64,000 nt of DNA from Salipiger sp. H15 (lineage in GTDB: Bacteria; Pseudomonadota; Alphaproteobacteria; Rhodobacterales; Rhodobacteraceae), in contig NZ_CP123384.1 of assembly GCF_040409955.1 (NCBI RefSeq), positions 124,001 through 188,000 of the forward strand. Direction: 5' to 3'. The stretch's first letter is position 1, and the number at the start of each line of letters is the position of its first letter. The translations under genes were made by a program, and so were the position numbers. This document shows, one piece after another, positions 25,900-36,463 of this stretch. The notes beneath the pieces were generated by a model. It did no database searches. It saw only the letters and a list, made by a program, of their open reading frames with translations, and was not told the origin of the DNA.

Positions 25900-27567
25900 T
25901 CAGGACAGGCGGCTGATCACCACCGTCACCTCGGGCTTCTTGCCGATCTCGTTCACCGCCGAGTTGCGCACGACGCGGCGCATGCCTTCCTCGAGCTTGT
26001 CGTCGTCGCTCAGGGTCTTCTCGCCGGCGCGGCCGAGGAACTGGCTGAGGTCTTCCTCGAGGATGTCCACCAGCGGCGCGTTCGAACGGCCGATCTCGGA
26101 CAGGCCCATCAGCTCGCACCAGGGCTCGCCGAGCGGCTCGTCTTCCTCGTCGAGGATGACCGTCACCACCACGTGGCCATTGAGCGCCATGCGGATCCGG
26201 TCGCGCACGATGCCGTCCATCGCGCCGATCTGCACCGAGCCGTCAAGGTAGGTGCGGCCGGTCTCGACGTAGCCCGCCACCGTGGGCTGGTTGCCCGAGA
26301 GGTCCACCATCGTGCCGTTGATCGCCAGCACGCCGGCGCGGCCGCGGCCCTCGGCGAGCTTCATGTGCTCGCGCAGATGGCGGTGCTCGCCGTGCATCGG
26401 CACGACGATCTGCGGGTTCACGATGTCCTGCATCCGCTCGAGGTCCGGCCGGTTGGCGTGGCCCGAGACGTGGTACTTGCCGCCGTCGTCATCGACGATG
26501 TCCACGCCCTTCTCCGAGAGCGAGTTCATGATGCGGATCACGTCCTTCTCGTTGCCCGGGATGGTCTTCGACGAGAAGAGGAACAGGTCGCCCTCCTTCA
26601 GCTCGATGCCGTTGTACTTGCCGCGCGCCAGCTGTGCCGAGGCCGCCCGGCGCTCGCCCTGCGAGCCGGTGACGATCAGCATGACGTTCTCGCGCGGGAT
26701 CTGCACCGCGTCCTCGGGGGCGATCACCTTGGGGAAGGAGCTGATGACGCCGGTCTCCACCGCCGCCTCGATCATCCGGCGCATGGCGCGGCCGAGCAGG
26801 CAGATCGAGCGCCCGGCGCGCTCGCCGGCCTCGGCCAGCGTCTTCACCCGGGCGACGTTCGAGGCGAAGGTGGTCGAGACCACCATCTGCGGCGCGCTGG
26901 CGACCAGCTTCTCGATCTCGGGGCCCACGGTCACTTCGCTGCGGCCGGGGTTCGGAGAGAAGACGTTGGTCGAGTCGCAGATCAGCGCCTTGACGCCATC
27001 CTTCGACACCTCGGCCCAGAGCTCGGGATCGAAGGCCTCGCCGACCACGGGCTCGGGGTCGAGCTTGAAGTCGCCGGTGTGGATGAGCCGCCCACCGGGC
27101 GTGTCGATGACGAGGCCCGAGCTTTCCGGGATCGAGTGCGAGATCGGCAGGAAGCCGACGCTGAAGGGACCGGCCTTGGTGGTCTGCGGCCAGGGCGAAA
27201 CCGTCGTCACCGTCTCGGGCGAATGGCCGTATTCCGCGAGCTTGCCGCGCGCGATGTTGGCGGTGAAGGCGCGCGCGTAGATCGGCACGCCGAGGCTTTC
27301 CCAGGTGTGGCCGATGGCGCCGACGTGGTCCTCGTGGGCGTGGGTGATGAAGATCGCTTCCAGCCGGTCGCGGTTCTCCTTCAGCCAGGTGATGTCGGCA
27401 AAGATGATGTCGACGCCGGGGGTGGTGTCCATGTCGGGGAAGGCGACGCCGATATCGACGAGGATCAGACGTTCCTCGCCCGGTTTGCCGTAGCCGTAGA
27501 CGTAGGCGTTCATGCCGATCTCGCCGGCACCCCCGAGGGGAAGATAGATGATGCGTTCACTGCTCAT
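25900..27567 (-). CDS. rnj: Ribonuclease J
   Basis: A 555-residue metallo-beta-lactamase/beta-CASP RNase with both endo- and 5'-3' exonuclease activity in its family, central to mRNA decay and rRNA maturation. The metal motif HAHEDHVGAIGH lies near residue 76. Further motif residues (S-H-S-I-P-E-S, H-T-G-D-F-K-L-D) and the beta-CASP domain with TGSQGER follow, then the H-V-S-G-H-A-N-R segment. It overlaps coaX by four bases and ends the birA-coaX-rnj unit downstream of nuo. Confidence 0.96.
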   Translation of the reverse strand: MSSERIIYLPLGGAGEIGMNAYVYGYGKPGEERLILVDIGVAFPDMDTTPGVDIIFADITWLKENRDRLEAIFITHAHEDHVGAIGHTWESLGVPIYARAFTANIARGKLAEYGHSPETVTTVSPWPQTTKAGPFSVGFLPISHSIPESSGLVIDTPGGRLIHTGDFKLDPEPVVGEAFDPELWAEVSKDGVKALICDSTNVFSPNPGRSEVTVGPEIEKLVASAPQMVVSTTFASNVARVKTLAEAGERAGRSICLLGRAMRRMIEAAVETGVISSFPKVIAPEDAVQIPRENVMLIVTGSQGERRAASAQLARGKYNGIELKEGDLFLFSSKTIPGNEKDVIRIMNSLSEKGVDIVDDDGGKYHVSGHANRPDLERMQDIVNPQIVVPMHGEHRHLREHMKLAEGRGRAGVLAINGTMVDLSGNQPTVAGYVETGRTYLDGSVQIGAMDGIVRDRIRMALNGHVVVTVILDEEDEPLGEPWCELMGLSEIGRSNAPLVDILEEDLSQFLGRAGEKTLSDDDKLEEGMRRVVRNSAVNEIGKKPEVTVVISRLS

Positions 27568-28346
27568 GAGCTTTGGCTCCTGCCAAGATTGTATGCGTGA
27601 ATGACGGTGAGACCATGCATGGTCAAATCCTCCCGCCAGTCATCGAAGAGGTCTTCGGATTGCTGGAAGAGCGGCGCCAGCCCGCCGGTTGAGATGACGC
27701 GCATCGGCCGGTCGCGTTCGGCCTTGATGCGCGCGCAGATTTCACGGACGAGGCCGACATAGCCCCAGAAGACGCCTGACTGCATGCAGGCGACGGTATT
27801 CGTTCCGACCACGCGCTGTGGCTTGGTGATGTCCACGTGCGGCAGGGCCGCGGCGGCCTGGTGCAGCGCCTCGAGGCTGAGGTTGACGCCCGGTGCGATC
27901 ACCCCGCCCTCGTAGGCGCCGTCCTGCGCCACCACGTCGAAGGTCGTCGCAGTGCCGAAGTCGACCACGATGAGATCGCCGCCGTAGAGGTCAAAGCCCG
28001 CCACCGTGTTCACCAGCCGGTCCGGCCCCACGTTGGTTCCGGCATCGACCCGCACGTCCACGGGAAGCACGCATTCGGGCTTGCCTACCACCATGGCGCG
28101 GGTGTTGAAATAGCGATCCGCGAGGACCCGCAGGTTGAACACCACCCGCGGCACGGTCGAGGAGACGATCACGTCGGTGATCTCGGCCTCGATCTTCTGG
28201 AAGGCCATCAGCGTCGAGAGCCAGACGTAATACTGGTCGGCGGTGCGCTGGTGCTCGGTCGAGGTGCGCCAGGTCGCAAGGAAGCGCGTCCCGTCCCAGA
28301 TCGAGAAGACCGTATTGGTGTTGCCGCAGTCGATGGCCAGAAGCAT
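27564..28346 (-). CDS. coaX: Type III pantothenate kinase
   Basis: A 260-residue CoaX enzyme of the acetate/sugar kinase fold, the first step of CoA synthesis. Phosphate motifs include A-I-D-C-G-N-T-N-T at the start and V-D-F-G-T-A-T-T-F-D in the middle; G-P-D-R is also present. Neighbours birA (11-base gap) and rnj (four-base overlap) form the familiar alphaproteobacterial order. CoaX enzymes typically need a monovalent cation and are not feedback-inhibited by CoA. Confidence 0.96.
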   Translation of the reverse strand: MLLAIDCGNTNTVFSIWDGTRFLATWRTSTEHQRTADQYYVWLSTLMAFQKIEAEITDVIVSSTVPRVVFNLRVLADRYFNTRAMVVGKPECVLPVDVRVDAGTNVGPDRLVNTVAGFDLYGGDLIVVDFGTATTFDVVAQDGAYEGGVIAPGVNLSLEALHQAAAALPHVDITKPQRVVGTNTVACMQSGVFWGYVGLVREICARIKAERDRPMRVISTGGLAPLFQQSEDLFDDWREDLTMHGLTVIHAYNLGRSQSS

Positions 28347-28357
28347 GGGTCGCTCCC

Positions 28358-29101
28358 TCAGAAAAACACGTCTGCCGCGGCGATCGCCTGCCGGCCGCTG
28401 GCTGTCCTTAGGACAAGATTGCCGGCATCGTCCACAGTTTCGAACGTGCCGGTGACTTCGTGGCGCCCGGTCCGCGCGGTGATCACCGAGCCGAGCCGCG
28501 CGGCGCGCGACAGCCAGGCATCGCGCAGGCCGGCAAAGCCCAGCGACAGGAACCGCGCCTCCTCCTGCGCATAGGCCGAGGCCAGCACCGAGAGGAACTC
28601 CTCAGGCGTGACCCGCACCCCCGCCTCGGACAGCAGCGAGACCGGGCGCAGCGCACCGGGCTCGACCTCGCCCACGTCGGGCGCACCGGCGAGGTTGACG
28701 CCCATGCCGATCGCCAGCCAGTCGCGCCCGGCGTGGCGGCCGAGGCTCTCGAGCAGGATGCCCGCCACCTTGCCGCCGTTGACCAGCACGTCGTTGGGCC
28801 ATTTCAGCGCCAGCATGTCGGCCCGGCCGGTCACCGCGACAAAGGCCTCGTGCAGCGCCAGCGAGGCGACGAAGCTGCGCAGCGCCACCACCTGCGGCGG
28901 CTCCGAGACCGGCAGCACCAGCGTTCCGGCGAAATTCCCCGCGGGCATGGTCCAGGGGCGCCCGCGCCGCCCGCGCCCGGCGACCTGGTTCAGCCCGAGG
29001 ATCCACTCGGGGCCGCTCAGGCCGGCGACGATGCGCGCCGCCTCGGCATTGGTGCTGTCCACTTCGGCCAGCACGCGCCGGCCATAGCCGTCAGGCCACA
29101 T
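28358..29101 (-). CDS. birA: Biotin--[acetyl-CoA-carboxylase] ligase
   Basis: A 247-residue single-function biotin protein ligase; the N-terminal DNA-binding domain of E. coli BirA is absent, so it is not itself a repressor. The biotinyl-AMP site appears as N-Q-V-A-G-R-G-R-R-G-R-P-W, followed by L-K-W-P-N-D-V-L-V-N-G-G-K-V-A-G-I-L. Targets in view include the LiuD carboxylase at 51239. It follows the nuo operon terminator and precedes coaX. Confidence 0.95.
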   Translation of the reverse strand: MWPDGYGRRVLAEVDSTNAEAARIVAGLSGPEWILGLNQVAGRGRRGRPWTMPAGNFAGTLVLPVSEPPQVVALRSFVASLALHEAFVAVTGRADMLALKWPNDVLVNGGKVAGILLESLGRHAGRDWLAIGMGVNLAGAPDVGEVEPGALRPVSLLSEAGVRVTPEEFLSVLASAYAQEEARFLSLGFAGLRDAWLSRAARLGSVITARTGRHEVTGTFETVDDAGNLVLRTASGRQAIAAADVFF

Positions 29102-29159
29102 CCGCCTGCCCTTTCATCTTTCCGGAAATACTCCCGCCGGAGGCGTTTCCGCCGCAGGC

Positions 29160-29194
29160 GGAAAAAAAAGCGACGCGCGGTTGGCGCGTCACTT
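29160..29194 (-). terminator. Intrinsic terminator of the nuo operon
   Basis: On the minus strand an 11-bp stem (one G.U pair; arms 29168-29178 and 29184-29194) with a five-base loop is followed immediately by an uninterrupted run of eight T. It starts 23 bases after the nuoN stop. This is the clearest rho-independent terminator in the window. Confidence 0.93.
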
Positions 29195-29217
29195 CAGGGC
29201 TCCTAGCGGGACGACGC

Positions 29218-30660
29218 TCAGTTGACAAGCGTCGCCGCCGCGGCCGCGGCCGCACCCTCGATGCCGAAGAGGTTCACCACCCCCGCGACCATGATGAAGG
29301 CCGACACGGCCAGGAAGCCCCAGAGCAGCGGCGAGCCGCCGGCGTCCAGCGCATCCTCGCGGTCCTCGCCGAAGTACATGTAGAAGACGATCCGCAGGTA
29401 GTAGAAGGCGCCGATGGCCGAGGCGATGGCCGAGGCCACGACGAGCCAGACCATGTCCTGCGCGATGGCCGACTGCCAGACGCCCAGCTTGGCGAAGAAG
29501 CCGAGCAGCGGCGGCACGCCGGCGAGGCTGAACAGCAGCACCAGCATGGCGAGGGCCCGGCCGGGCTCGCGCTTGGAATACATGCCGAGCGCGCGGATGT
29601 CGGTGACCGGCTGGCCGTCCTTGCTCATCGACATGATGAAGGCGAAGGTGCCGATGTTCATCGTCACGTAGATGACCATGTAGATCAGCATCGCCTGCAC
29701 GCCCGCCTCGGTGCCGGCGGCAAGGCCGATCAGCGCGTAGCCCATGTGGGCGATCGAGGAATAGGCCATCAGGCGCTTGATGTTGGTCTGGCCGATGGCG
29801 GCGATCGAGCCGAGGAACATCGACAGGACCGCGATCAGCGAGACCACCTGGCTCCAGTCGGCGACGGCGCCGCCGAAGGCGTCATGCATCACGCGGGCGA
29901 AGAGCGCCATCGCGGCCATCTTCGGCGCGGTGGCGAAGAAGGCGGTGACCGGGGTCGGCGCGCCCTGGTAGACGTCCGGCGTCCACATGTGGAACGGCAC
30001 GGCCGAGACCTTGAAGGCGAAGCCCGAGATCATCAGCACGAGGCCGATCAGCAGGCCGACCGACAGGTGACCCTCGGAGGCGGCGTTGATGATGCCCGAG
30101 AACAGCGTCGTGCCGGCGAAGCCGTAGGTCAGCGAGGCGCCGTAGAGCAGCATCCCCGACGAGAGCGCGCCGAGCACGAAGTACTTCAGGCCCGCCTCGG
30201 TCGACATCTCGCTGTCGCGGCGCAGCGAGGCGACCACGTAGAGCGAGAGCGACATCAGCTCGATGCCCATGTAGAGCGTCATCAGGTCGGCGGCCGAGAC
30301 CATGACCATCATGCCGACGGTCGAGAGCGCCACCAGCACCGGGTACTCGAAGCGCAGCAGCTTGGTCTTCTGCATGAAGCCGAGGCCCATGACCAGCACG
30401 CAGGCCGCGGCGACGAGGATCACCACCTTGGCGAAGCGCGAGAAGGCGTCGTCGGTGAACATGCCGTGGAAGGCCGGGTTGGTGCCCCCGCCGGTGCTGC
30501 CGATCCACAGCGCGAGGATCGCCATCACCGCGGCGGTGAGCCAGACCAGCGCCGGGGCGAGCTTGTCCTTGCCGGTGTAGACCGCCCCGATCAGGGCCAG
30601 CATGGCGTAGACCGCCAGCAGGATCTCCGGAAGGATGGTGTTCAGATCAGCCGAGATCAT
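29218..30660 (-). CDS. nuoN: NADH-quinone oxidoreductase subunit N
   Basis: A 480-residue antiporter-like membrane subunit of complex I with about 14 helices. The proton-channel residues lie in typical contexts such as [13 protein letters not shown] and the lysine helices ([19 protein letters not shown]). It is the last nuo gene; the operon ends at the hairpin at 29160-29194. Confidence 0.97.
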   Translation of the reverse strand: MISADLNTILPEILLAVYAMLALIGAVYTGKDKLAPALVWLTAAVMAILALWIGSTGGGTNPAFHGMFTDDAFSRFAKVVILVAAACVLVMGLGFMQKTKLLRFEYPVLVALSTVGMMVMVSAADLMTLYMGIELMSLSLYVVASLRRDSEMSTEAGLKYFVLGALSSGMLLYGASLTYGFAGTTLFSGIINAASEGHLSVGLLIGLVLMISGFAFKVSAVPFHMWTPDVYQGAPTPVTAFFATAPKMAAMALFARVMHDAFGGAVADWSQVVSLIAVLSMFLGSIAAIGQTNIKRLMAYSSIAHMGYALIGLAAGTEAGVQAMLIYMVIYVTMNIGTFAFIMSMSKDGQPVTDIRALGMYSKREPGRALAMLVLLFSLAGVPPLLGFFAKLGVWQSAIAQDMVWLVVASAIASAIGAFYYLRIVFYMYFGEDREDALDAGGSPLLWGFLAVSAFIMVAGVVNLFGIEGAAAAAAATLVN

Positions 30661-30671
30661 GCCTCGCCCCC

Positions 30672-32222
30672 TCAGTGGTTCGCTTCGGCCACGGTGCTGC
30701 CGCCGAGGTCGGCGGCCGCCACGGCCGTATCATAGTGGTTGACCAGCGCCTCGACCGACGGGCCGATGATGTCCAGCGCGGCGGCGGGGTAGACCCCGAG
30801 CCAGAGCGTCATCACGACCAGCGGCGCGAAGGTCCAGCGCTCGCGGGTGTTCATGTCCTGGATGGTCTTCAGGCTCTCCTTGATGAGATCCCCGAACACC
30901 ACGCGGCGGTAGAGCCAGAGCGCGTAGCCCGCCGAGAGGATCACGCCGGTCGCGGCAAAGGTCGCGACCCAGGTGTTGACCTGGAAGATGCCCATCATGG
31001 TGAGGAATTCACCGATGAAGCCCGAGGTGCCCGGCAGGCCGACGTTGGCCATGGTGAAGAACATGAAGATCAGCGCATAGGCCGGCATGCGGTTCACGAG
31101 CCCGCCGTAGGCGTCGATCTCGCGGGTGTGCATGCGGTCGTAGATCACGCCGACGCAGAGGAAGAGCGCGCCCGAGACGAAGCCGTGGCTGATCATCTGG
31201 AAGATCGCGCCGTCGACGCCCTGCTGGTTGGCCGAGAAGATGCCCAGCGTCACGTAGCCCATGTGGGCGACGGATGAGTAGGCGATGAGCTTCTTCATGT
31301 CCTCCTGCACCAGCGCGACGAGCGAGGTGTAGACGATGGCGATGGCCGACATCCAGAAGACCAGCGGCGCCAGCACTTCCGAGCCCACCGGGAACATCGG
31401 CAGCGAGAAGCGCAGGAAGCCGTAGCCGCCCATCTTCAGCAGGATCGCCGCCAGCACGACCGAGCCCGCGGTCGGCGCCTGAACGTGGGCGTCGGGCAGC
31501 CAGGTGTGCACCGGCCACATCGGCATCTTCACCGCGAAGGAGGCGAAGAAGGCCAGCCACAGCATGGTCTGCAGGCCGCCGACGATGTGGATGCCGAGCA
31601 CCGAGAAGCCCGCGGTCGAGAATTCATGCGTCAGCAGCGTCGGGATGTCGAGCGTGCCGGCATCGGCATACATCGCGACGATCGCCACCAGCATCAGCAC
31701 CGAGCCGAGGAAGGTGTAGAGGAAGAACTTGAACGACGCGTAGATGCGGTCCTTGCCGCCCCAGATGCCGATGATCAGGAACATCGGGATCAGGCCCGCC
31801 TCGAAGAAGAGGTAGAAGAGCACGAGATCGAGCGCCATGAACACGCCGAGCATCAGCGTCTCGAGCAGCAGGAAGGCGATCATGTACTCCTTGACCCGGG
31901 TCTTCACGCCCCAGGAGGCGAGGATGGTCAGCGGCATCATGAAGGTGGTGAGCATGATGAACAGCACCGAGATGCCGTCGACGCCCATCTTGTACTTCAG
32001 CCCCATGATCCAGGTGCCCTCTTCGACCATCTGGAAGCCAGTGTTGGCCGGGTCGAACTGGAACAGGATGAAGAGCGAGATCACGAAGGTCGCCGTGGTC
32101 GCGATCATCGCGAGCCACTTGGCGTTCCGGTCCGCCGCGGCGTCCCCGCCGCGCAGGAACAGCGCGAGGATCAGCGCCGCCAGCGCGGGCAGGAAGGTGA
32201 CGATGGAGAGAAGGTTGGCCAT
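30672..32222 (-). CDS. nuoM: NADH-quinone oxidoreductase subunit M
   Basis: A 516-residue antiporter-like complex I subunit, about 14 helices. The key glutamate helix reads [13 protein letters not shown] and the lysine helix [16 protein letters not shown]. The start overlaps the nuoL stop by one base (TGATG), which suggests translational reinitiation. Confidence 0.97.
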   Translation of the reverse strand: MANLLSIVTFLPALAALILALFLRGGDAAADRNAKWLAMIATTATFVISLFILFQFDPANTGFQMVEEGTWIMGLKYKMGVDGISVLFIMLTTFMMPLTILASWGVKTRVKEYMIAFLLLETLMLGVFMALDLVLFYLFFEAGLIPMFLIIGIWGGKDRIYASFKFFLYTFLGSVLMLVAIVAMYADAGTLDIPTLLTHEFSTAGFSVLGIHIVGGLQTMLWLAFFASFAVKMPMWPVHTWLPDAHVQAPTAGSVVLAAILLKMGGYGFLRFSLPMFPVGSEVLAPLVFWMSAIAIVYTSLVALVQEDMKKLIAYSSVAHMGYVTLGIFSANQQGVDGAIFQMISHGFVSGALFLCVGVIYDRMHTREIDAYGGLVNRMPAYALIFMFFTMANVGLPGTSGFIGEFLTMMGIFQVNTWVATFAATGVILSAGYALWLYRRVVFGDLIKESLKTIQDMNTRERWTFAPLVVMTLWLGVYPAAALDIIGPSVEALVNHYDTAVAAADLGGSTVAEANH

Positions 32223-34381
32223 CAGTGAGCCCCTCCGAGGATCGACATCCAGGTGACAAGAACGGCGATGCCGATCACCATGGCGAAGGCGTAGGTGAAG
32301 ATGTAGCCGGACTGCGCGCGGCCCGCGAGCTTGGTGAAGAAGGGGATGATCCCCATCGCCACGCCGTTGATCGTTCCGTCGATGACCTCGCCGTCACCGC
32401 GCTTCCAGAAGAAGCGCCCGATCGACTTGGCCGGCTGCACGAAGATGAAGTCGTAGATCTCGTCGAAATACCACTTGTTCAGCAGGAAGAGGTACAGCGG
32501 ACGCTGGTTCTCCGCGAGCCGCTTCGGCAGCGCCGGGTTCACGATGTAGAAGAGATAGGCGACGGCGAAGCCGATCAGCATGGCGAAGAAGGGCGAGACC
32601 TTGACCCAGACCGGGGCCTCGTGTGCCTCGGACAGGACGTGGTTGTCCGGTGCCATGAAGATCGCGCCCTCGGGGGCCATGCCGGTCGCGACATGCGCGG
32701 CCTCGGCGTGGGTGCCCTCGGCCGCGGACTCGGTGCCGTGCTCTGCGGTGCCGTGCTCCTCGGTCGCGACGGCGGTCTCGCCATGCGCCTCGGTTGCGGC
32801 GTGCTCTTCGGTGGCCGCGTCGCCGTGGCCCGCTTCCGAGGCTTCCGCGTGATGCGCGGGAATGCCGAAGAAGCTGTTCACCTTGTCATGGTCGCCGAAG
32901 AACGGGCCGTAGAAGACCATGCCGGCAAAGACCGCACCCACGGCGAGGACCGCCAGCGGAATGGTCATGACCTTGGGGCTTTCATGCGCGTGCTCGTGCG
33001 TGTGCTTGTCGCCGCGCGGACGGCCGTAGAAGGTCATGAAGATCAGGCGCCACGAGTAGAACGAGGTGAACAGCGCCGCAATGACCAGCATCCAGAAGGC
33101 GTAGCCGCCCGAGGTGCCTGCCCATGCGCTCTCGATGATCGCGTCCTTCGACAGGTAGCCGGCAAAGCCGATGTGGGTCAGCGGGATGCCGACGCCGGTG
33201 ATCGCCAGCGTGCCGATCATCATCGCCCAGAAGGTGTAGGGGATCTTGCCGCGCAGGCCGCCGTAGTTCCGCATGTCCTGCTCGTGGTGCATCGCGTGGA
33301 TGACCGAGCCGGCGCCGAGGAACAGCATCGCCTTGAAGAAGGCGTGGGTCAGCAGGTGGAACATGGCCGCCGAGTAGACGCCCACGCCCGCCGCCACGAA
33401 CATGTAGCCGAGCTGCGAGCAGGTCGAATAGGCGATGACGCGCTTGATGTCGTTCTGCACGAGGCCGACGGTCGCCGCGAAGAAGGCGGTGGTGGCCCCC
33501 ATGAAGGTGATGAAGGCGGTCGCCTCGGGCGCGTATTCCATCAGCGGCGACATGCGGCAGACGAGGAACACGCCCGCGGTCACCATGGTTGCCGCGTGGA
33601 TCAGCGCCGACACCGGGGTCGGGCCTTCCATCGCGTCGGGCAGCCAGGTGTGCAGCAGCAGCTGCGCCGACTTGCCCATCGCGCCGACGAACAGCAGGAA
33701 GGCCAGCAGGTTCGCGGCATTCCACTCGGTCCAGAGGAACGACAGCTGCGTCTCCGCCAGCTGCGGCGCCGCGGCGAAGATGTCGTCGAAGCGGATCGAA
33801 TCCGTCAGGAAGAACAGGCCGAGGATGCCGAGCAGGAAGCCGAAGTCACCGACGCGGTTGACGATGAAGGCCTTCATGGCCGCGGCACCTGCCGAGGGTT
33901 TCTTGTAGTAGAAACCGATCAGCAGGTAGGACGCGACGCCCACGCCTTCCCAGCCGAAGAACATCTGCACGAGGTTGTCCGAGGTCACCAGCGCGAGCAT
34001 CGCGAAGGTGAAGAAGGACAGGTAGGCGAAGAAGCGCGGCTTGTAGCTCTCGCCGTGCTTGAACTGCGGATCATGCGCCATGTAGCCGAAGCTGTAGAGG
34101 TGCACGAGCGCCGAGACCGTGGTGACCACGATCAGCATGATCGCCGTCAGCCGGTCCGAACGGATCGCCCATTCGGTGCTCAGCGAGCCGGACTCGATGA
34201 AGCGGAACAGCGGAATCGTCTCTGCCTCGCCGAGCGTGAGGAACACGATCCACGACAGCAGGCAGGCCAGGAACAGCAGGCCGGTGGTCACCCACATGGC
34301 CCCCTTCTCGCCGATGAAGCGCCAGCCGAACCCGGCCAGCACCGCGCCCAGCAGCGGGGCGAAGAGAATGATCGTCTCCAT
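32222..34381 (-). CDS. nuoL: NADH-quinone oxidoreductase subunit L
   Basis: A 719-residue distal antiporter-like subunit of complex I with the long lateral helix at its C-terminus. Core motifs are [16 protein letters not shown] and [15 protein letters not shown]. It is about 100 residues longer than E. coli NuoL. The excess includes a His/Glu/Ala-rich stretch at about residues 503-568 (32680-32870), preceded by a His-rich HTHEHAHE near 457-464. The insert lies in an inter-helix loop and looks low-complexity rather than catalytic. Confidence 0.97.
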   Translation of the reverse strand: METIILFAPLLGAVLAGFGWRFIGEKGAMWVTTGLLFLACLLSWIVFLTLGEAETIPLFRFIESGSLSTEWAIRSDRLTAIMLIVVTTVSALVHLYSFGYMAHDPQFKHGESYKPRFFAYLSFFTFAMLALVTSDNLVQMFFGWEGVGVASYLLIGFYYKKPSAGAAAMKAFIVNRVGDFGFLLGILGLFFLTDSIRFDDIFAAAPQLAETQLSFLWTEWNAANLLAFLLFVGAMGKSAQLLLHTWLPDAMEGPTPVSALIHAATMVTAGVFLVCRMSPLMEYAPEATAFITFMGATTAFFAATVGLVQNDIKRVIAYSTCSQLGYMFVAAGVGVYSAAMFHLLTHAFFKAMLFLGAGSVIHAMHHEQDMRNYGGLRGKIPYTFWAMMIGTLAITGVGIPLTHIGFAGYLSKDAIIESAWAGTSGGYAFWMLVIAALFTSFYSWRLIFMTFYGRPRGDKHTHEHAHESPKVMTIPLAVLAVGAVFAGMVFYGPFFGDHDKVNSFFGIPAHHAEASEAGHGDAATEEHAATEAHGETAVATEEHGTAEHGTESAAEGTHAEAAHVATGMAPEGAIFMAPDNHVLSEAHEAPVWVKVSPFFAMLIGFAVAYLFYIVNPALPKRLAENQRPLYLFLLNKWYFDEIYDFIFVQPAKSIGRFFWKRGDGEVIDGTINGVAMGIIPFFTKLAGRAQSGYIFTYAFAMVIGIAVLVTWMSILGGAH

Positions 34382-34387
34382 GGGCGG

Positions 34388-34693
34388 TCAGCCTTTCATC
34401 ACGTTGACGTCTTCCACGGCAATCGTGCCGCGGTTGCGGAAGAAGCAGACGAGGATCGCCAGGCCGATCGCCGCCTCGGCGGCGGCCACGGTCAGCACGA
34501 AGAGCGTGAAGACCTGCCCCGCGAGATCGCCCAGGAAGGACGAGAAGGCGACGAAGTTGATGTTCACCGAAAGAAGGATGAGTTCGATCGACATCAACAG
34601 GATGATCACGTTCTTCCTGTTCAGGAAAATCCCGAAAATCCCGATGACGAACAGCACGGCCGCCACCGTCAGGTAATGTTCAAGTCCGATCAT
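34388..34693 (-). CDS. nuoK: NADH-quinone oxidoreductase subunit K
   Basis: A 101-residue, three-helix membrane subunit of complex I. The conserved glutamates are visible in [13 protein letters not shown] and [10 protein letters not shown]. It sits six bases upstream of nuoL and 119 bases after nuoJ, a gap in which I see no gene. Confidence 0.97.
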   Translation of the reverse strand: MIGLEHYLTVAAVLFVIGIFGIFLNRKNVIILLMSIELILLSVNINFVAFSSFLGDLAGQVFTLFVLTVAAAEAAIGLAILVCFFRNRGTIAVEDVNVMKG

Positions 34694-34812
34694 GCATCCC
34701 TCCGGGTCTCTGCCCCGATTCTTCTAGTCCCTCGCGGCCCTTTGTCGGGTGGGTCCGCGTCATATCCCGTTGCCCGCCGCGCCTGCCCCGAAGGCGGCGC
34801 AGCGGTGGTAAC

Positions 34813-35421
34813 TCAGAGCCCCTGTCCGGGCTTCACGTCCTTCAGCTCCATCGCGGTCGCAGGGTCGCGCCACATCTGCGCGAGCACGTTCTGGCGCTTG
34901 ACGTTGGTGCGGTGACGCAGCGTGAGGACGATCGCGCCGATCATCGCGACCAGCAGGATCAGGCCGGCGAGCTGGAACAGCAGGAAGTAGCGGTCATAGA
35001 GCAGCACGCCGAGCGCGACGGTGTTCTGCATCTCCTCGGGCGCGGGGGCCGGGGCGGTCAGCTGGCTCGAGGCCAGTTCCGACGCCTGCCAGCCGCCGAA
35101 GGCCATGCCGAGCTGCATCAGGATGACCACCCCGATGAGCAGCGCGAGCGGCATGTATTTCGCCATCCCGGCGCGCAGCTCGGCGAAGTCGACGTCGAGC
35201 ATCATCACCACGAAGAGGAAGAGCACCGCCACCGCGCCGACGTAGACGATGACCAGCAGCATCGCCACGAACTCCGCGCCCAGCAGGACGAAGAGACCGG
35301 CCGAGCTGAGGAAGGCGAGGATCAGCCAGAGCACCGAGTGCACCGGGTTCCGGGCGATCACCGTGAACAGCCCGCCCACGATGGCGCAGAGCGAAAAGAG
35401 GTAGAAGGCGAACACGGTCAT
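34813..35421 (-). CDS. nuoJ: NADH-quinone oxidoreductase subunit J
   Basis: A 202-residue membrane subunit of complex I with five helices. The third-helix region with its pi-bulge reads [16 protein letters not shown]. The C-terminus extends about 30 residues beyond the last helix and is soluble. It overlaps the upstream carboxymuconolactone-decarboxylase-like gene by four bases (ATGA), so the two are coupled. Confidence 0.96.
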   Translation of the reverse strand: MTVFAFYLFSLCAIVGGLFTVIARNPVHSVLWLILAFLSSAGLFVLLGAEFVAMLLVIVYVGAVAVLFLFVVMMLDVDFAELRAGMAKYMPLALLIGVVILMQLGMAFGGWQASELASSQLTAPAPAPEEMQNTVALGVLLYDRYFLLFQLAGLILLVAMIGAIVLTLRHRTNVKRQNVLAQMWRDPATAMELKDVKPGQGL

Positions 35422-35840
35422 TTTGCGTCATCCTTGTTGTCTTCCATCACCTCGCGCGCAAGCTCCATGGCGCGGGTCATGGCGGGTATGCCGGCGAACA
35501 TCGACATGTGGGCGATGGTCTCGGCGATCTCGTCTTTCGTGGCGCCGGCCTCGATGAGGTGGCGCACGGTCATGCGCACCGGCGTGTCGGCCTGTGCGCC
35601 CTGCATGGTCAGCCCGGCCAGCGTCAGCAGCAGCCGGGTCTTGGAATCGAGCCCGTCCTTCGACATGCCCTTGCCGAACCAGAACTCCATGATGTCCTTC
35701 GGCATGGTCGGCCAGAGCTTCTCGAACTCCTTCGGCGCGAAGCTTTCCAGCGCGGGGTTGAAGGCCTTCGCCATCTCCTGCGCCTGGGTCATCATCAGCT
35801 CGAAGGGGGTCTTGTCGAAGGGCGTCTTGGGATCGGTCAT
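35418..35840 (-). CDS. Carboxymuconolactone decarboxylase/AhpD-like protein within nuo
   Basis: A 140-residue protein with the CMD fold signature ([30 protein letters not shown]). AhpD-type enzymes use a C-x-x-C pair plus histidine; no cysteine is present here, so a peroxidase role is unlikely. Four-base overlaps with nuoJ downstream and with a tiny ORF upstream place it firmly in the nuo operon. A role in complex I assembly or regulation is inference from position only. Confidence 0.85.
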   Translation of the reverse strand: MTDPKTPFDKTPFELMMTQAQEMAKAFNPALESFAPKEFEKLWPTMPKDIMEFWFGKGMSKDGLDSKTRLLLTLAGLTMQGAQADTPVRMTVRHLIEAGATKDEIAETIAHMSMFAGIPAMTRAMELAREVMEDNKDDAK

Positions 35841-35929
35841 GACCGACCTCCCCCGAACGCGCAGCCTTCCCGGCCCCGCGCGTCGGCGCGGAGGGCTTGG
35901 CGGAGGGCGGTGGCGGCGGTGGCGGTCAT
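35837..35929 (-). CDS. Possible 30-residue leader peptide in the nuo operon
   Basis: An ATG at 35929 preceded by AAGGGA at six bases opens a 31-codon frame (peptide begins MTATAATALRQALRADARGR and ends GGGRS). Its TGA overlaps the next gene's ATG by four bases. This spacing and coupling match the rest of the operon. The peptide has no recognised motif; it could be a coupling ORF rather than a functional protein. Confidence 0.42.
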   Translation of the reverse strand: MTATAATALRQALRADARGREGCAFGGGRS

Positions 35930-35962
35930 GGCTTCCCTTGATGTGTCAGGTGTCGGTCGGTC

Positions 35963-36457
35963 TCAGCGGTAGGGCGCGTCGAGCTCGAGGTTGCGGGCGA
36001 TTTCCGCCTCCCAGCGCTCGCCGTTCGCCAGCAGCTTCTCCTTGTCGTAGAAAAGCTCCTCGCGGGTCTCGGTCGAGAACTCGAAGTTCGGACCCTCGAC
36101 GATCGCGTCCACCGGGCAGGCCTCCTGGCAGAAGCCGCAGTAGATGCACTTCGTCATGTCGATGTCGTAGCGCGTGGTGCGGCGGCTGCCGTCGTCGCGC
36201 GGCTCGGCGTCGATGGTGATGGCCTGCGCCGGGCAGATCGCCTCGCAGAGCTTGCAGGCGATGCAGCGCTCTTCCCCGTTGGGGTAGCGGCGCAGCGCGT
36301 GCTCGCCGCGGAAGCGCGGCGACAGCGGGCCCTTCTCGTGCGGGTAGTTCAGCGTGGACTTGGGCGCGAAGAAGTACTTCAGGCCCAGCTGGAACCCCTT
36401 GATGAAGTCCGCCAGCAGGAAATACTTGGCTGCCCGGCCGTAATCGATCGATGCCAT
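35963..36457 (-). CDS. nuoI: NADH-quinone oxidoreductase subunit I
   Basis: A 164-residue peripheral-arm subunit with two [4Fe-4S] ferredoxin motifs, [12 protein letters not shown] and [12 protein letters not shown], holding clusters N6a and N6b on the electron path to N2. An N-terminal amphipathic helix ([15 protein letters not shown]) lies against the membrane arm. It starts six bases after nuoH. Confidence 0.98.
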   Translation of the reverse strand: MASIDYGRAAKYFLLADFIKGFQLGLKYFFAPKSTLNYPHEKGPLSPRFRGEHALRRYPNGEERCIACKLCEAICPAQAITIDAEPRDDGSRRTTRYDIDMTKCIYCGFCQEACPVDAIVEGPNFEFSTETREELFYDKEKLLANGERWEAEIARNLELDAPYR

Positions 36458-36463
36458 GGTTGC

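Noticed and set aside
29102..29160. CRISPR-like or tandem repeat array in the CCGCCGGAGGCG / CCGCCGCAGGCG stretch
   Set aside because: There are only two or three short GC-rich imperfect units without spacers; it fits ordinary intergenic hairpins.
34694..34812. Missing nuo accessory gene in the nuoK-nuoJ gap
   Set aside because: No frame on either strand has both a start with ribosome-binding site and more than about 20 codons.
32225..34915. A very long plus-strand frame (896 codons) opposite nuoL-nuoJ
   Set aside because: It is a GC-rich antisense frame with His/Arg/Asp-rich nonsense composition and no start site, opposite strongly supported nuo genes.
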